From assembly GCF_042662225.1 (NCBI RefSeq), contig NZ_JBHSYQ010000015.1, forward strand, positions 487,757 through 551,756: a DNA stretch of 64,000 nucleotides, in the 5' to 3' direction. How positions within the stretch are numbered: the first letter of the stretch is position 1; each line of letters starts with the position of its first letter. Below the pieces are notes generated by a model, which saw nothing but the letters and a program-made list of their open reading frames with translations, was not told the origin of the DNA and ran no database searches. Shown piece after piece: positions 51,265 through 59,885 of the stretch. A program made the position numbers and the translations under genes. The DNA comes from Nibribacter roseus (GTDB taxonomy: Bacteria > Bacteroidota > Bacteroidia > Cytophagales > Hymenobacteraceae).

Positions 51265-53139
51265 TTGTTAAGAAATAGCAAACATTTTTTATCTGCCCTT
51301 TTTGATACCATTGCCGAAGGAATTGTCATTAGAGACGACTCCGGGCAAATAGTAGACTTAAACGAGCGAGCGTTAGAAATATTCAAACTTTCCAGAGCGC
51401 AGATGTTAGGGGAAGAGGCTACCCATCCGGATTGGTTAATCATCAAACCTTCCGGAGAGCAGCTGGGTCCTGAAGAATTCCCGGGTTTTAGAACAGCCAT
51501 TACTGGTGAGCCTGTCAATAATTTTATGCTAGGGCTAAAGAATAGAGACGATAAACCTGTTTGGATAAGAATAAATTCTCGATCAATTGTCATTGATGAA
51601 ATAAAGTATGTCATCTCCTCCTTTCTGGACGAAACAGAGAAGTATGAGCTGGAGAAGTTGCAGAAAGAGAACGAAACACGCTGGCAACTGGCGCTGAATA
51701 GCAGCGGTTTGGGCGTGTGGGACTGGGATGTTAAATCCGGTAAATTGTTTTTCACCGATGAGTGGCGGAAAATTTTAGACTATGGGGCTGGTGAGTTGTC
51801 TGATCATATCAGTGTGTGGGAAGACTCCATACACCCAGATGATAAGCCTGCTGTTTTCAAAGCTTTGGAAGACTATTTTACCGGTAAGGTATCTACCTAT
51901 GACATAGAACACCGGCTCAGGAGCAAAAACGGGTCTTACCGCTGGACCTTAACCTCAGGCAAAATCATAAGTAGAGAGCCTGACGGTAGTCCTTCTCGTT
52001 TGATAGGCACTATACGCGATATTCACAGCCGTAAGGAGGTAATGGAAAAGTTGCGGATCAGCGAAAGCACCCTCTCCAATACCTTCCAGCTTTCGGCAAT
52101 AGGGTTGGGGCTGGTGGCGCCTAACGGTACCTGGATGAACGTAAATCCGGCACTTTGTGAGTTGCTGGGGTACACGAAGGATGAATTGCTCCAGAAAACC
52201 TTTCAAGACATCACGCACCCAGATGATCTGCAGGCTGACTTAGATTATGTGCAGCAAATGCTGAACCGCGAAATTAGTTCCTACCAAATGGAAAAGCGGT
52301 ACATCATGAAGAACGGACACTATGTCTGGGCTATGCTGACGGTGTCACTAGTGTGGGAGGAAGACGAACCTCAGTTTTTCATTTCCCAGATAGTAGATAT
52401 CTCCAATATCAAACATATGATAGGTGAATTAGAGTGGAAGAATGCCACGCTCAACACAGTTACATTAGATCTGGAAAACAAGATTGGGCAGTTAGAAGAA
52501 TTCACTCGCATTGTAGCCCATAACTTGAGAGGTCCGGCTGGGAACATCAACTTGTTGTTAAAAGCTTTGGCAGATTCTGAGCAGGAGCTTAAGAGTTCTC
52601 CTTATTTTGAAATGCTTCTTCAAAGCTGCCAGAATCTTTCCGCTACCCTAGACGAGCTGATGAAAATTGTAGAGCTGCGTTTAAACAGGAATATTCAATT
52701 TGAAGAATGCCTTGTAAAAGACCTGCTGCAGAAAGTTATAGTTTCTTTGAAGGGAGATGTGCTGGAAAAGAATGTGGTAATTGAAGAACGTATTGAGGAG
52801 CCTGTTATCTCTTTCCCTAAAATTTATCTGCACAGCATTTTATACAATTTAGTTAGCAATGCCATAAAGTACAGCAGGGCAGACGTAACGCCTCATATTA
52901 TTATCAGCACTTATAAAGAGAACGGACAGACAGTACTTACAGTAGAAGACAATGGTTTGGGCATAGATTTAGATAAATATGGAAACCAGGTGTTTAAACT
53001 GAAAAAAGTTTTCCATAAAGGATTTGACAGCAAAGGTGTTGGACTGTTCTTAATAAAGAACCAGGTAGAAACTTTTGGTGGTTCTATAAATGTTAGCAGT
53101 ACACCTATGAAAGGGAGTGCATTTACCGTTACTTTTTAA
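51265..53139 (+). CDS. PAS-domain sensor histidine kinase (three PAS domains)
   Basis: A soluble, cytosolic sensor of 624 residues. PAS 1 is about 5-125 (ALFDTIAEGIVIRDDSGQIV), PAS 2 about 135-265 (LGVWDWDVKSGKLFFTDEW with a PAC tail IGTIRDIHSRK) and PAS 3 about 270-395 (FQLSAIGLGLVAPNGTWMNV). A HisKA-type domain follows with the phospho-acceptor His in RIVAHNLRGPAGNI, then HATPase with NLVSNAIKYS (N box), VEDNGLGID and GVGLFLIKNQ. The start is TTG 51265, as no ATG lies upstream in frame. The response regulator follows after 5 bases. Confidence 0.88.
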   Translation: MLRNSKHFLSALFDTIAEGIVIRDDSGQIVDLNERALEIFKLSRAQMLGEEATHPDWLIIKPSGEQLGPEEFPGFRTAITGEPVNNFMLGLKNRDDKPVWIRINSRSIVIDEIKYVISSFLDETEKYELEKLQKENETRWQLALNSSGLGVWDWDVKSGKLFFTDEWRKILDYGAGELSDHISVWEDSIHPDDKPAVFKALEDYFTGKVSTYDIEHRLRSKNGSYRWTLTSGKIISREPDGSPSRLIGTIRDIHSRKEVMEKLRISESTLSNTFQLSAIGLGLVAPNGTWMNVNPALCELLGYTKDELLQKTFQDITHPDDLQADLDYVQQMLNREISSYQMEKRYIMKNGHYVWAMLTVSLVWEEDEPQFFISQIVDISNIKHMIGELEWKNATLNTVTLDLENKIGQLEEFTRIVAHNLRGPAGNINLLLKALADSEQELKSSPYFEMLLQSCQNLSATLDELMKIVELRLNRNIQFEECLVKDLLQKVIVSLKGDVLEKNVVIEERIEEPVISFPKIYLHSILYNLVSNAIKYSRADVTPHIIISTYKENGQTVLTVEDNGLGIDLDKYGNQVFKLKKVFHKGFDSKGVGLFLIKNQVETFGGSINVSSTPMKGSAFTVTF

Positions 53140-53144
53140 CTACT

Positions 53145-53537
53145 ATGAAGAAAATTGCAGTTATCAGTTTAATTGATGACGACCAAGTGTATCAGTTTCT
53201 TACCCGCAAAATGATAGAGGATTCAGGTTTTGTTGAAACCATTCTACAATTTACTGATGGTGAAGATGCAATTGCCTATTTGGCAGAAAACCAACAAAAT
53301 GCAGAGAAGCTCCCAGATTTGATCTTGCTTGACCTGGAAATGCCGTTTATGGATGGTTGGCAGTTTCTGGACCAATATATCAAAATTGGTTTCGCTAAAG
53401 AAATTACCATCTACATAGCAAGTTCCTCTACAAGTTTATCTGACCAGGAAAAATCACAACAAATATCAGAGGTGAAAGGCTACATTGTGAAGCCTGTCAC
53501 GAAGGAGCAGTTTGTGGAGGTGGTTAATTCATTATAG
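53145..53537 (+). CDS. Single-domain response regulator (CheY-like)
   Basis: A 130-residue receiver domain with no output domain. The acidic pair is in LIDDDQVYQFL, the phospho-acceptor Asp in LILLDLEMPFMDGW, the Ser/Thr switch in YIASSSTS and the Lys in GYIVKPVTKEQF. It lies 5 bases after the PAS kinase gene, so the pair is probably one signalling unit that passes phosphate or acts by protein contact. A terminator follows at 53590. Confidence 0.93.
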   Translation: MKKIAVISLIDDDQVYQFLTRKMIEDSGFVETILQFTDGEDAIAYLAENQQNAEKLPDLILLDLEMPFMDGWQFLDQYIKIGFAKEITIYIASSSTSLSDQEKSQQISEVKGYIVKPVTKEQFVEVVNSL

Positions 53538-53589
53538 ACCCTTCATTAAACTGTAAGGCAAATTTTATTTTTGCTAACGGTTTAAACTT

Positions 53590-53637
53590 TGCGCTTTGTT
53601 TCTCAAGTATAGCTTGAAAAACAAAGCGCATTTTTTT
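53590..53637 (+). terminator. Terminator after the response regulator gene
   Basis: An 18-bp stem with one mismatch (53590-53607 with 53613-53630), loop TATAG, and TTTTTTT at 53631-53637. The remaining gap to 53854 shows nothing further that I can name. Confidence 0.9.
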
Positions 53638-53854
53638 GTGGCGTCAGGAATCTTCAGCAGCAACATTTATGGTTTTTTGCCTCATCTCACAATTTTCTAC
53701 TTCTCTTGAGCAAGGCTTTACTGTAACGAAAGTAACGGAACAATCTATAATTTTTATTTGCCCCTTTTACAACCTTAGTTCCTAGGTAAACTTTTAGCCT
53801 GCTTCAGTAGTAAAACCATGTTGTGCCCATTAAACTTGGTGCTGTACAAAACCT

Positions 53855-54961
53855 ATGTCTACCAACTCTTACTCTCTGCAATTCTACAAAACGCTGCTAG
53901 AAAAAACTGGGCAACCTTTTTTTGTTTTTAGTATCACCAATCAAAAGCTTATTTACCAAAGTCCGGCATTTGGTGAGACATTTCAACTTACGGGCGCAGA
54001 CACTGGTACTAATGATCTGCTGGCTTTAGTTCACCCCGATGATCAAAGCTATGTGCAGAAAAGTTTTCAGAAGATGCAATTAACCGGGAAGGTACTGCCG
54101 CTTGAGTTCCGGATTTCGTTAGCGGGTCAAACGGAGCGTTGGGTATTATTTCATGTTTCACTGCAGAGCGGGGAGGATGGGGAACAACTTGTATTCGGGC
54201 ACGTGGAGGACATTACCGCCCAAAGACACTATCAAGACCACCTGAAGAAGTTCTCAAACAAGAAGGACACGGTACTCAACATATTAGCGCATGATCTGGC
54301 TGGACCGCTAAATATGATTTACAATTTAACCGCTGTTTTAAATGAGCAGCTAGAGGATAGCATTAACGAAGAAGCCTTGCATCTAATTCAACTCATAGAA
54401 AAAACGAGCAGAAAAGGAGCTACTCTTATTCAGGAGTTTATGAGGCAGGAGTTTCTGGAGTCATCAGAAACAGAAGTGGTGACGAGGAGGGTAGAACTAG
54501 TCAGCAAAATGCGTGAACTGATTGTAGAGTACCAAAGTAACATAGGTAAACTGGCATCTAAAAAGATAGAGTTTTTTCCAAGCCGTGAAGAGCTTTATGT
54601 AGAAATAGACGACCTGAAGTTCATGCAGGTCATCACCAACCTAATGTCTAATGCCTTAAAGTTTACTCCTGAAGGCGGCATCATCACTATACGGTTAGAG
54701 GAGGAGGAAGAAGCTTTACTTATTTCAATAGCTGATACTGGGGTTGGAATTCCTGAAAAATATCATACTATGCTTTTTGACAAGTTCACCGAGGCCAGAC
54801 GCCCAGGGCTTAAGGGTGAGCAAAGTGTGGGGCTGGGAATGTCAATTGTAAAAACTATTGTAGACTGGCATAATGGTGAAATTTGGTTTGATAGCCAGGA
54901 AAACGTTGGCACCACTTTCTACATCAGATTACCTAAAGAATCACTTAAAAGAGTAGAGTAA
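53855..54961 (+). CDS. PAS-domain sensor histidine kinase
   Basis: A soluble 368-residue kinase. One PAS domain (about 10-125, PFFVFSITNQKLIYQSPAF to GHVEDITAQ) precedes a HisKA domain with phospho-acceptor His146 in ILAHDLAGPLNMIY. The HATPase domain has NLMSNALKFTPEGG (N box), ADTGVGIPEKYHTMLF (G1/F boxes) and VGLGMSIVKTIVDWH (G2). No regulator is adjacent downstream; the receiver at 53145 is a candidate partner. It has its own upstream region after a strong terminator. Confidence 0.92.
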   Translation: MSTNSYSLQFYKTLLEKTGQPFFVFSITNQKLIYQSPAFGETFQLTGADTGTNDLLALVHPDDQSYVQKSFQKMQLTGKVLPLEFRISLAGQTERWVLFHVSLQSGEDGEQLVFGHVEDITAQRHYQDHLKKFSNKKDTVLNILAHDLAGPLNMIYNLTAVLNEQLEDSINEEALHLIQLIEKTSRKGATLIQEFMRQEFLESSETEVVTRRVELVSKMRELIVEYQSNIGKLASKKIEFFPSREELYVEIDDLKFMQVITNLMSNALKFTPEGGIITIRLEEEEEALLISIADTGVGIPEKYHTMLFDKFTEARRPGLKGEQSVGLGMSIVKTIVDWHNGEIWFDSQENVGTTFYIRLPKESLKRVE

Positions 54962-54981
54962 AACTCAAAAGCAGCGTAAGA

Positions 54982-55293
54982 TCAGGACTGTTTGCTCAGC
55001 CGCCGGGCACGGGCTAGGCCGGTAAAAGTCAGGTACAGCAACGGTGGTTCGTTTAGAGGGCTTATCACTACCCAGCCGTTATCAGCTAACTCACGGCTTA
55101 GCTCTAGCACATCATTTAGCGGTAGGTGCAGCGTATGGGCAATATCTGAGGAAAGGGTAGGGTAATCTTCGGGCTCCTTGAGTAAATGGACCCGTTCTAG
55201 CAGTGCTGATAAAATGTTGTCCATCTCTTCCATGGCACCAGAGTTGGTAAGAACATAGATACGGTTGGCTGCCTCTATTTGCTGAGATAACAT
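54982..55293 (-). CDS. Hypothetical protein, possible winged-helix
   Basis: A 103-residue protein with a helical N terminus (MLSQQIEAANRIYVL, MEEMDNILSALLERVHLL) and a second part HTLHLPLNDVLELSRELADNGWVVISPLNEPPLLYLTFTGLARARR that looks like a winged-helix unit: a recognition helix, then a beta wing and a final helix. No family name comes to mind. It converges on the kinase gene with 20 bases between stops. Confidence 0.65.
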   Translation of the reverse strand: MLSQQIEAANRIYVLTNSGAMEEMDNILSALLERVHLLKEPEDYPTLSSDIAHTLHLPLNDVLELSRELADNGWVVISPLNEPPLLYLTFTGLARARRLSKQS

Positions 55294-55396
55294 TTAAAAA
55301 GCAGTGTTTCTACCAGTATTTTTCGCATAAACCGAAGCATCTTCCTGTACAACTGCTTTCTCTACAGAATGTTTAAAAAACAATTTTCGTCATGTT

Positions 55397-55436
55397 CTGT
55401 TTTAGGCTTAGTTTCAAGAAAATAGATCTAAAACAG
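55397..55436. repeat. Interspersed palindrome, copy 16 (last before the accessory region)
   Basis: CTGTTTTAG (55397-55405) pairs with CTAAAACAG (55428-55436), around GCTTAGTTTCAAGAAAATAG. No further copy is seen to the right. Confidence 0.7.
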
Positions 55437-55565
55437 TAAACTAACAACCACTTTCATGTTTCTTTAAGCTGTCACTAAATAGTGTTTCTAATGCATCTTC
55501 TAGATTTTAAATACTTAATAATTTAAAGCTGTAACACTAGAAAGGAGGGTTTATGCATTGTTTAA

Positions 55566-55877
55566 AGACTATTACGTTGTGTTGAAGATTCACTTTTCAA
55601 AGTTTCCAATCCGGAAACGGGAACTGAAAGATTTCAAAGGTTTCCTCGTTTAGAAACGTTATGCCGGGTTATTTCAGAAGAGCTGGTAGTTAAAAGCCAA
55701 AATTCTTTGTTTGAATTCAAAAAGTCCTCTCCCGAGCAAAGGTATGTAAACCTGTTGCAAAGAAGACCTGAACTGTTAAAGCGTGTTCCTCAGCATCAAT
55801 TAGCGAGCTATTTAGGCATTACTCCTCAGTCGTTGAGCAGGTTGAGAGCCAGAATAGTAGAAAAGGCTAAAACCTGA
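55566..55877 (+). pseudogene. Truncated Crp/Fnr-family regulator
   Basis: The plus frame from 55566 to TGA 55875-55877 encodes about 103 residues: ERFQRFPRLETLCRVISEEL, then SSPEQRYVNLLQRRPELLKRVP and QHQLASYLGITPQSLSRLRARI. This is the C-terminal helix and helix-turn-helix of a Bacteroidota Crp/Fnr protein. The N-terminal cyclic-nucleotide-binding half is missing, a stop TAA (55563-55565) lies directly upstream in frame, and there is no proper start codon. It marks the junction with the accessory region. Confidence 0.75.
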
Positions 55878-56023
55878 TCATGATTGAGTAAGCAATTGAT
55901 TACATGCTTCACTCTCAGCTCAATATTGCGCTTGAGCATGGTCAACTTTTGGAGTAAGAAGGAAAAAAATAGATTTGCTTTGGGTGGAGTAGGTAAACAG
56001 TTACCCCTGTAAACCTTGAGCTC

Positions 56024-56734
56024 TTATGGATTATATTTCAAAAATTTGAGCGTTTTAGATTCTAAATCCAATTTGACAATGCCACCTCTTATGCCTAAAT
56101 AAATATTGCTGTCGTCCATTACAGCAATTGAGTTTGGGTAAAGGCTAGACCAGAAAGCGTCTTTGAACACGAATTCCTTCTTTAGGTCTTTGATTATGTA
56201 GAAATTACGGTGTGAGGCAATTAGTATCCTGTCTTTATGAAGAGCAAGTGCTGCTGGCGCATCATCAAACGCTAGTACTTTTTTATATCTGAATTTTTTC
56301 TTTGAGTACTCAAGTTCAAATAGAGCTCCTTCACTTAACACTCCGTGAGCAAGTCCCTCAATAAAGTAAATTTTATTATTTAAATGAAAAATTGAAAGAA
56401 TGTTGCCTGCTTTAATTTTGATCGTATCGTCAGGTTTATGATTAGGTTTATAAATTAGTTTTCCGCCCCATTCCCCATTATCAGTACCTATCAGTGTTCC
56501 ACCTTTAATTGTTAGCTCACATTGTTGTTTATCCTCTGCTTTAAATATCTGCAAACCTCCATCTACATTTCTTACTTCAAAATTATGTTTAGAATAATTG
56601 AGGTGATACCAGTCAGGGCTTGATATTTCAGGAGCTTTTGTTTCTACAAATTCTGTTGATTTATAAGTTTGAGAAATGGCCACTATGCTACTAAACAAGA
56701 ATGGCAGTATTGTAATAATAGCTTTAGTTGTCAT
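56024..56734 (-). CDS. Secreted hypothetical protein, possible beta-propeller
   Basis: ATG 56734 gives MTTKAIITILPFLFSSIVAISQ, a signal peptide; the longer reading to 56839 would run through an inverted repeat. The mature part of about 215 residues has repeated beta-type motifs (GGKLIYKPNHK, ILSIFHLNNKIYFIEGLAHG, PAALALHKDRILIASHRNFYIIK, NSIAVMDDSNIYLGIRGGIVKLD) like a small propeller. Function unknown. Low GC and isolated; first gene of the accessory minus-strand run. Confidence 0.7.
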   Translation of the reverse strand: MTTKAIITILPFLFSSIVAISQTYKSTEFVETKAPEISSPDWYHLNYSKHNFEVRNVDGGLQIFKAEDKQQCELTIKGGTLIGTDNGEWGGKLIYKPNHKPDDTIKIKAGNILSIFHLNNKIYFIEGLAHGVLSEGALFELEYSKKKFRYKKVLAFDDAPAALALHKDRILIASHRNFYIIKDLKKEFVFKDAFWSSLYPNSIAVMDDSNIYLGIRGGIVKLDLESKTLKFLKYNP

Positions 56735-56754
56735 TTCGTTTTTACGGTTTACAG

Positions 56755-56822
56755 CTACACGCAGGCAGTAATTTTTACCACTTTCCTGTCCTGTGAAGCA
56801 CGAAGCCTCTGCCTGCGTGTAG
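56755..56822. repeat. Perfect 14-bp inverted repeat with 40-base loop
   Basis: CTACACGCAGGCAG (56755-56768) is the exact reverse complement of 56809-56822. It lies between two minus-strand genes, in the position of the cassette sites further right, but shares no core with them. Confidence 0.6.
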
Positions 56823-56857
56823 GTGCTGATATGTGCCAACTCTTCTTTTCTATAGTG

Positions 56858-58171
56858 TTAAAGCGTTGCCCTATAGTAAATAAGTCCAAAAATCGCACTG
56901 ATACCAATCCAAGTTATCATTCCGATTTTAAAGCGATACATTGCAACAAATGAAATGACTGTCCAACCTAATGTAATGTAGTCAAATCCTGCTAGTGAAA
57001 GTTCATTTGGAAACATAACTGCCTTGCCAAAATAGATTGTCAGATTGAGAACCACTCCAACAACTGCTGCCGTTACGAGTGAAAGAATTTCTTTTACTTT
57101 TTTGTTTTCCTGTGTCCGTTCAATCATTGGTGCTCCTGCAAATATGAACAGGAAGCAGGGGAGAAAGGTGTAAAATGTAGTTGTTACCAGTCCAACTGTT
57201 CCCATGGCAAGCGAATTTCCGAAGTGGTTATGTCCTGCCATAAAACCCACAAACACAAGCACCATAATCAATGGACCGGGAGTTGTTTCGCCAAGTGCAA
57301 GTCCGTCTATCATTTGCAGATTAGTAAGCCAATTGAATTTTTCTACGCTTACCTGCGCCACATAAGGCAAAACGGCATACGCACCGCCAAAAGTTACAAA
57401 GGCAGCCTGCGTAAAGAAAACTGACAGGTTCTTCCAAAACTCAAAGTCAGATGTGAGAAAATAAAAGGCTATGATTGGTATTGTCCATAGTATTGCACCT
57501 GTCAATACTTGCTTCCCAAAACGTAACGGGTTAAAACCAACATTTTCACTAATGGTGTTTTTGTTGATGTAATATTCACTTTCATCAATTTCCTTTTTAC
57601 TTGCTGAACTATTGCTTTCTTCAAAAAATGTCGGGAATACTTGCCGACTCAATGCCGCCAGTATTATTGCACCAAGTATGATGAACGGAAATGGCACATT
57701 GAAGAAGAAAATACAGACAAAAGCCGCCAAAGCAACAAAATAGTGGAATGGGCTTAACAATGACTTTTTTCCTATCTTGATAAGAGCGAGAATTACAATG
57801 GCGATTACAGCGGGTTTAAGACCGTTGAACATTGCATAAATCCAGGGTATATTTCCATACGAAACATAAATCACACTCAACCCTAAGAGAATAAACATTG
57901 ATGGCAGCACAAACAGAATTCCAGCAGCCAGTCCGCCCCTAACACCGTGAAGCAACCAGCCTATATAAGCGGCCAGCTGTTGTGCTTCCGGACCGGGTAA
58001 AATCATGCAGTAATTCAGGGCGTGCAGAAAACGGCTGTCGCTAATCCATTTCTTTTCGTCTACAAGGTATTCGTGCATAATGGCTATCTGCCCCGCAGGG
58101 CCGCCAAAACTAATGAAGCCAAGTTTAGTCCAGAATTTTAACGCTTCCCTGAATGTCGGCTTTTCTTTCAC
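56858..58171 (-). CDS. chrA: Chromate efflux transporter (CHR family, two-domain)
   Basis: Inner-membrane chromate exporter of about 437 residues. Both CHR halves are visible: FREALKFWTKLGFISFGGPAGQIAIMHEYLV with LPGPEAQQLAAYIGWLLHG, and the second LSVFFTQAAFVTFGGAYAVLPYV with GLALGETTPGPLIMVLVFVG. About 10-12 membrane segments. The preferred start is GTG 58171, which overlaps the SOD stop (GTGA); the ATG at 58219 would overlap that gene by 52 bases. The pair with SOD matches known chrC-chrA units for chromate resistance. Confidence 0.9.
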   Translation of the reverse strand: MKEKPTFREALKFWTKLGFISFGGPAGQIAIMHEYLVDEKKWISDSRFLHALNYCMILPGPEAQQLAAYIGWLLHGVRGGLAAGILFVLPSMFILLGLSVIYVSYGNIPWIYAMFNGLKPAVIAIVILALIKIGKKSLLSPFHYFVALAAFVCIFFFNVPFPFIILGAIILAALSRQVFPTFFEESNSSASKKEIDESEYYINKNTISENVGFNPLRFGKQVLTGAILWTIPIIAFYFLTSDFEFWKNLSVFFTQAAFVTFGGAYAVLPYVAQVSVEKFNWLTNLQMIDGLALGETTPGPLIMVLVFVGFMAGHNHFGNSLAMGTVGLVTTTFYTFLPCFLFIFAGAPMIERTQENKKVKEILSLVTAAVVGVVLNLTIYFGKAVMFPNELSLAGFDYITLGWTVISFVAMYRFKIGMITWIGISAIFGLIYYRATL

Positions 58172-58896
58172 TTGGTCAATTTTAGTGCGTTGTCTAACCG
58201 TTGAGCGGCATTGTCCCAATTAATGATGTTAAACAGATTATCAACAAAGTCTGCCCGTTTGTTTTTGTATTTGAGGTAGTAAGAATGTTCCCAAACATCT
58301 ATTACAAGCAAAGGAATTACGCCCCACTGGGTCAGTTTTTCGTGGTTCTCACATTGTAAAATGGTCAGCTTGTCGGTGTAAGGTTGATAGCCCAAAATAC
58401 CCCATCCATTGCCGTCAACGTCCTTAGAGGTCTTGGCGAGATACAATTTTAATTTGTCGTAACTGCCAAAATCTTTTTCTATGCGCTTGAGCAAATCGCC
58501 TTTAGGGTCAGATTTTTTGTTGGTTAAGTTTGTCCAAAATATGGAATGCAGGATGTGAGATGAAAGGTGAAAGGCCAATTTCTTTGTCCAAAAGTCAATG
58601 GTTTCAAGATTATTCTCATCCAAAGCTTTCCGTATCATCTGTTGGTCTTTGTTTGCACCTTTTACCGCTCCTCCGTGATGAAAAGTGTAATGCAGATGCA
58701 AAGTTTCTTCGTCCATGTACGGCTCTAAATGATTCTTTGAATAAGCCAAGGGTTGATGAATAAAATTACCGTCTTTGTCAACCAACTTGTCAATGGTGTT
58801 GTCAGTCAGATTATTGGCAAATGGTAATGCTGTCGGTACAAGTGTCGCACCGCCAAGTATTAGTCCTGTTTTTAGAAAGTCTTTTCTATCCATCAT
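58168..58896 (-). CDS. Exported Fe/Mn superoxide dismutase (ChrC-like)
   Basis: Converts superoxide to oxygen and peroxide. The metal ligands are visible: His in HLHYTFHHGGAV, His in FHLSSHILHSIFW, and Asp and His in VIDVWEHSYYLKY. The start MMDRKDFLKTGLILGGATLVPTALPF looks like an export signal (Tat-like RKDFLK followed by a hydrophobic stretch), unusual for SOD but known for the SODs of Bacteroidota chromate operons. 242 residues. It overlaps chrA by GTGA. Chromate reduction makes reactive oxygen, which explains the pairing. Confidence 0.9.
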   Translation of the reverse strand: MMDRKDFLKTGLILGGATLVPTALPFANNLTDNTIDKLVDKDGNFIHQPLAYSKNHLEPYMDEETLHLHYTFHHGGAVKGANKDQQMIRKALDENNLETIDFWTKKLAFHLSSHILHSIFWTNLTNKKSDPKGDLLKRIEKDFGSYDKLKLYLAKTSKDVDGNGWGILGYQPYTDKLTILQCENHEKLTQWGVIPLLVIDVWEHSYYLKYKNKRADFVDNLFNIINWDNAAQRLDNALKLTK

Positions 58897-59000
58897 GTTC
58901 TGTTTAATGTTTGCTGTCGACTAGTAGGGGTACAGGTAAGAGTTAGTACATAAAGAGGACCTAAGGCAGCTTTTCACTATATACCTTGTCTGAGATTGTT

Positions 59001-59834
59001 TTATGCAATTACTGATACCATTTCTAGTACCTTTTTTGCTAAATATTCATCTCCCTTTATCTCTACCTTATCAATTATTTCATGTGGCCGGACGCTCTTT
59101 GTAAATAAAATCCAGGAGATTTCAATCGGTATACAGACAACGGCTACAGGGGTTAATTTAGGTCCTGACTCGAGTTTCCATCCGTCAGTATCTTTAATTA
59201 AAGACCAGATTCCACCAGCTTCGGAAGTTATCTGTGCTTCAATAACTGTTCCTTTTTCAGCGGCTATATCACGGAACTTATGTGGTAAAGCTTGAAAGAA
59301 CGTATTCATGACAGGGTAGAACAGCTCTCTTGACATTATCCCTTGTTTATTGACCGCTTCTCTAATCTGTTGTTGGTGATGCCAATGTTCAGTATATTCT
59401 CGGGCTACATGCATCCAATTGAAACTAGTTGATTCACCCGCCCAGGCAACAGAAAATAATGCCTCATCCCAAGGATTCAATGAATCATAGTATTCCGATA
59501 CCAAATCTCCTACTGATTCAAGTAATAAAATTAGTGTTTGTGGACTAAGTCTTTTTGTGGCGCTAACCCAATCGCTGTTTAGTTTATTTAGCCATCTAAC
59601 CAAATCATTATATTCTTTAATTTCTGGGGGCTGTTCTCCGTAATAACCATCCCTTTGAATAGAAAGTACTCGAAGCTGCGTGTCTAATATATGGCTTACT
59701 ACATCTTTTACCTTCCATTGTTTCGCTACTGTTTGTTTATTCCAATCATCTTCATTTAATGATTTCAACAATTCAATCAGCTTGTTCTGTAAAGGCTTGA
59801 AAAGACTTCTGGTATTAATCGGTATCTCTTCCAT
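59001..59834 (-). CDS. Maleylpyruvate isomerase N-terminal (DinB-like) domain protein
   Basis: A 277-residue protein of the DinB / mycothiol-dependent enzyme superfamily. The first 160 residues form the four-helix bundle, with metal-type His at HILDTQLRVL and HWHHQQQIREAVNKQG. It is annotated in other genomes as maleylpyruvate isomerase N-terminal domain, though the true reaction is unknown, and this phylum does not make mycothiol. The C-terminal 90 residues show a sterol-carrier-like beta region (GTVIEAQITSEAGGIWSLIKDTDGW). Low GC. It is separated by 47 bases from the next gene. Confidence 0.8.
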   Translation of the reverse strand: MEEIPINTRSLFKPLQNKLIELLKSLNEDDWNKQTVAKQWKVKDVVSHILDTQLRVLSIQRDGYYGEQPPEIKEYNDLVRWLNKLNSDWVSATKRLSPQTLILLLESVGDLVSEYYDSLNPWDEALFSVAWAGESTSFNWMHVAREYTEHWHHQQQIREAVNKQGIMSRELFYPVMNTFFQALPHKFRDIAAEKGTVIEAQITSEAGGIWSLIKDTDGWKLESGPKLTPVAVVCIPIEISWILFTKSVRPHEIIDKVEIKGDEYLAKKVLEMVSVIA

Positions 59835-59843
59835 ATACTTTTA

Positions 59844-59885
59844 ATAACGTATTGTGTAGCAGAAACGTAGCCTCAGCCAGTTTAC
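59844..59885. repeat. Possible degenerate cassette site
   Basis: TAACGTATTGTGTA at 59844-59857 resembles the left arm of site C, and GTTTAC at 59880-59885 the right arm, with the upstream gene's TAA stop inside it. The GC-rich core and outer GTTAG are absent. Confidence 0.3.

Noticed and set aside
51177..51755. 192-residue minus-strand frame over the start of the PAS kinase
   Set aside because: Ser/Phe-rich sequence with no domain; the opposite frame has clear PAS motifs.
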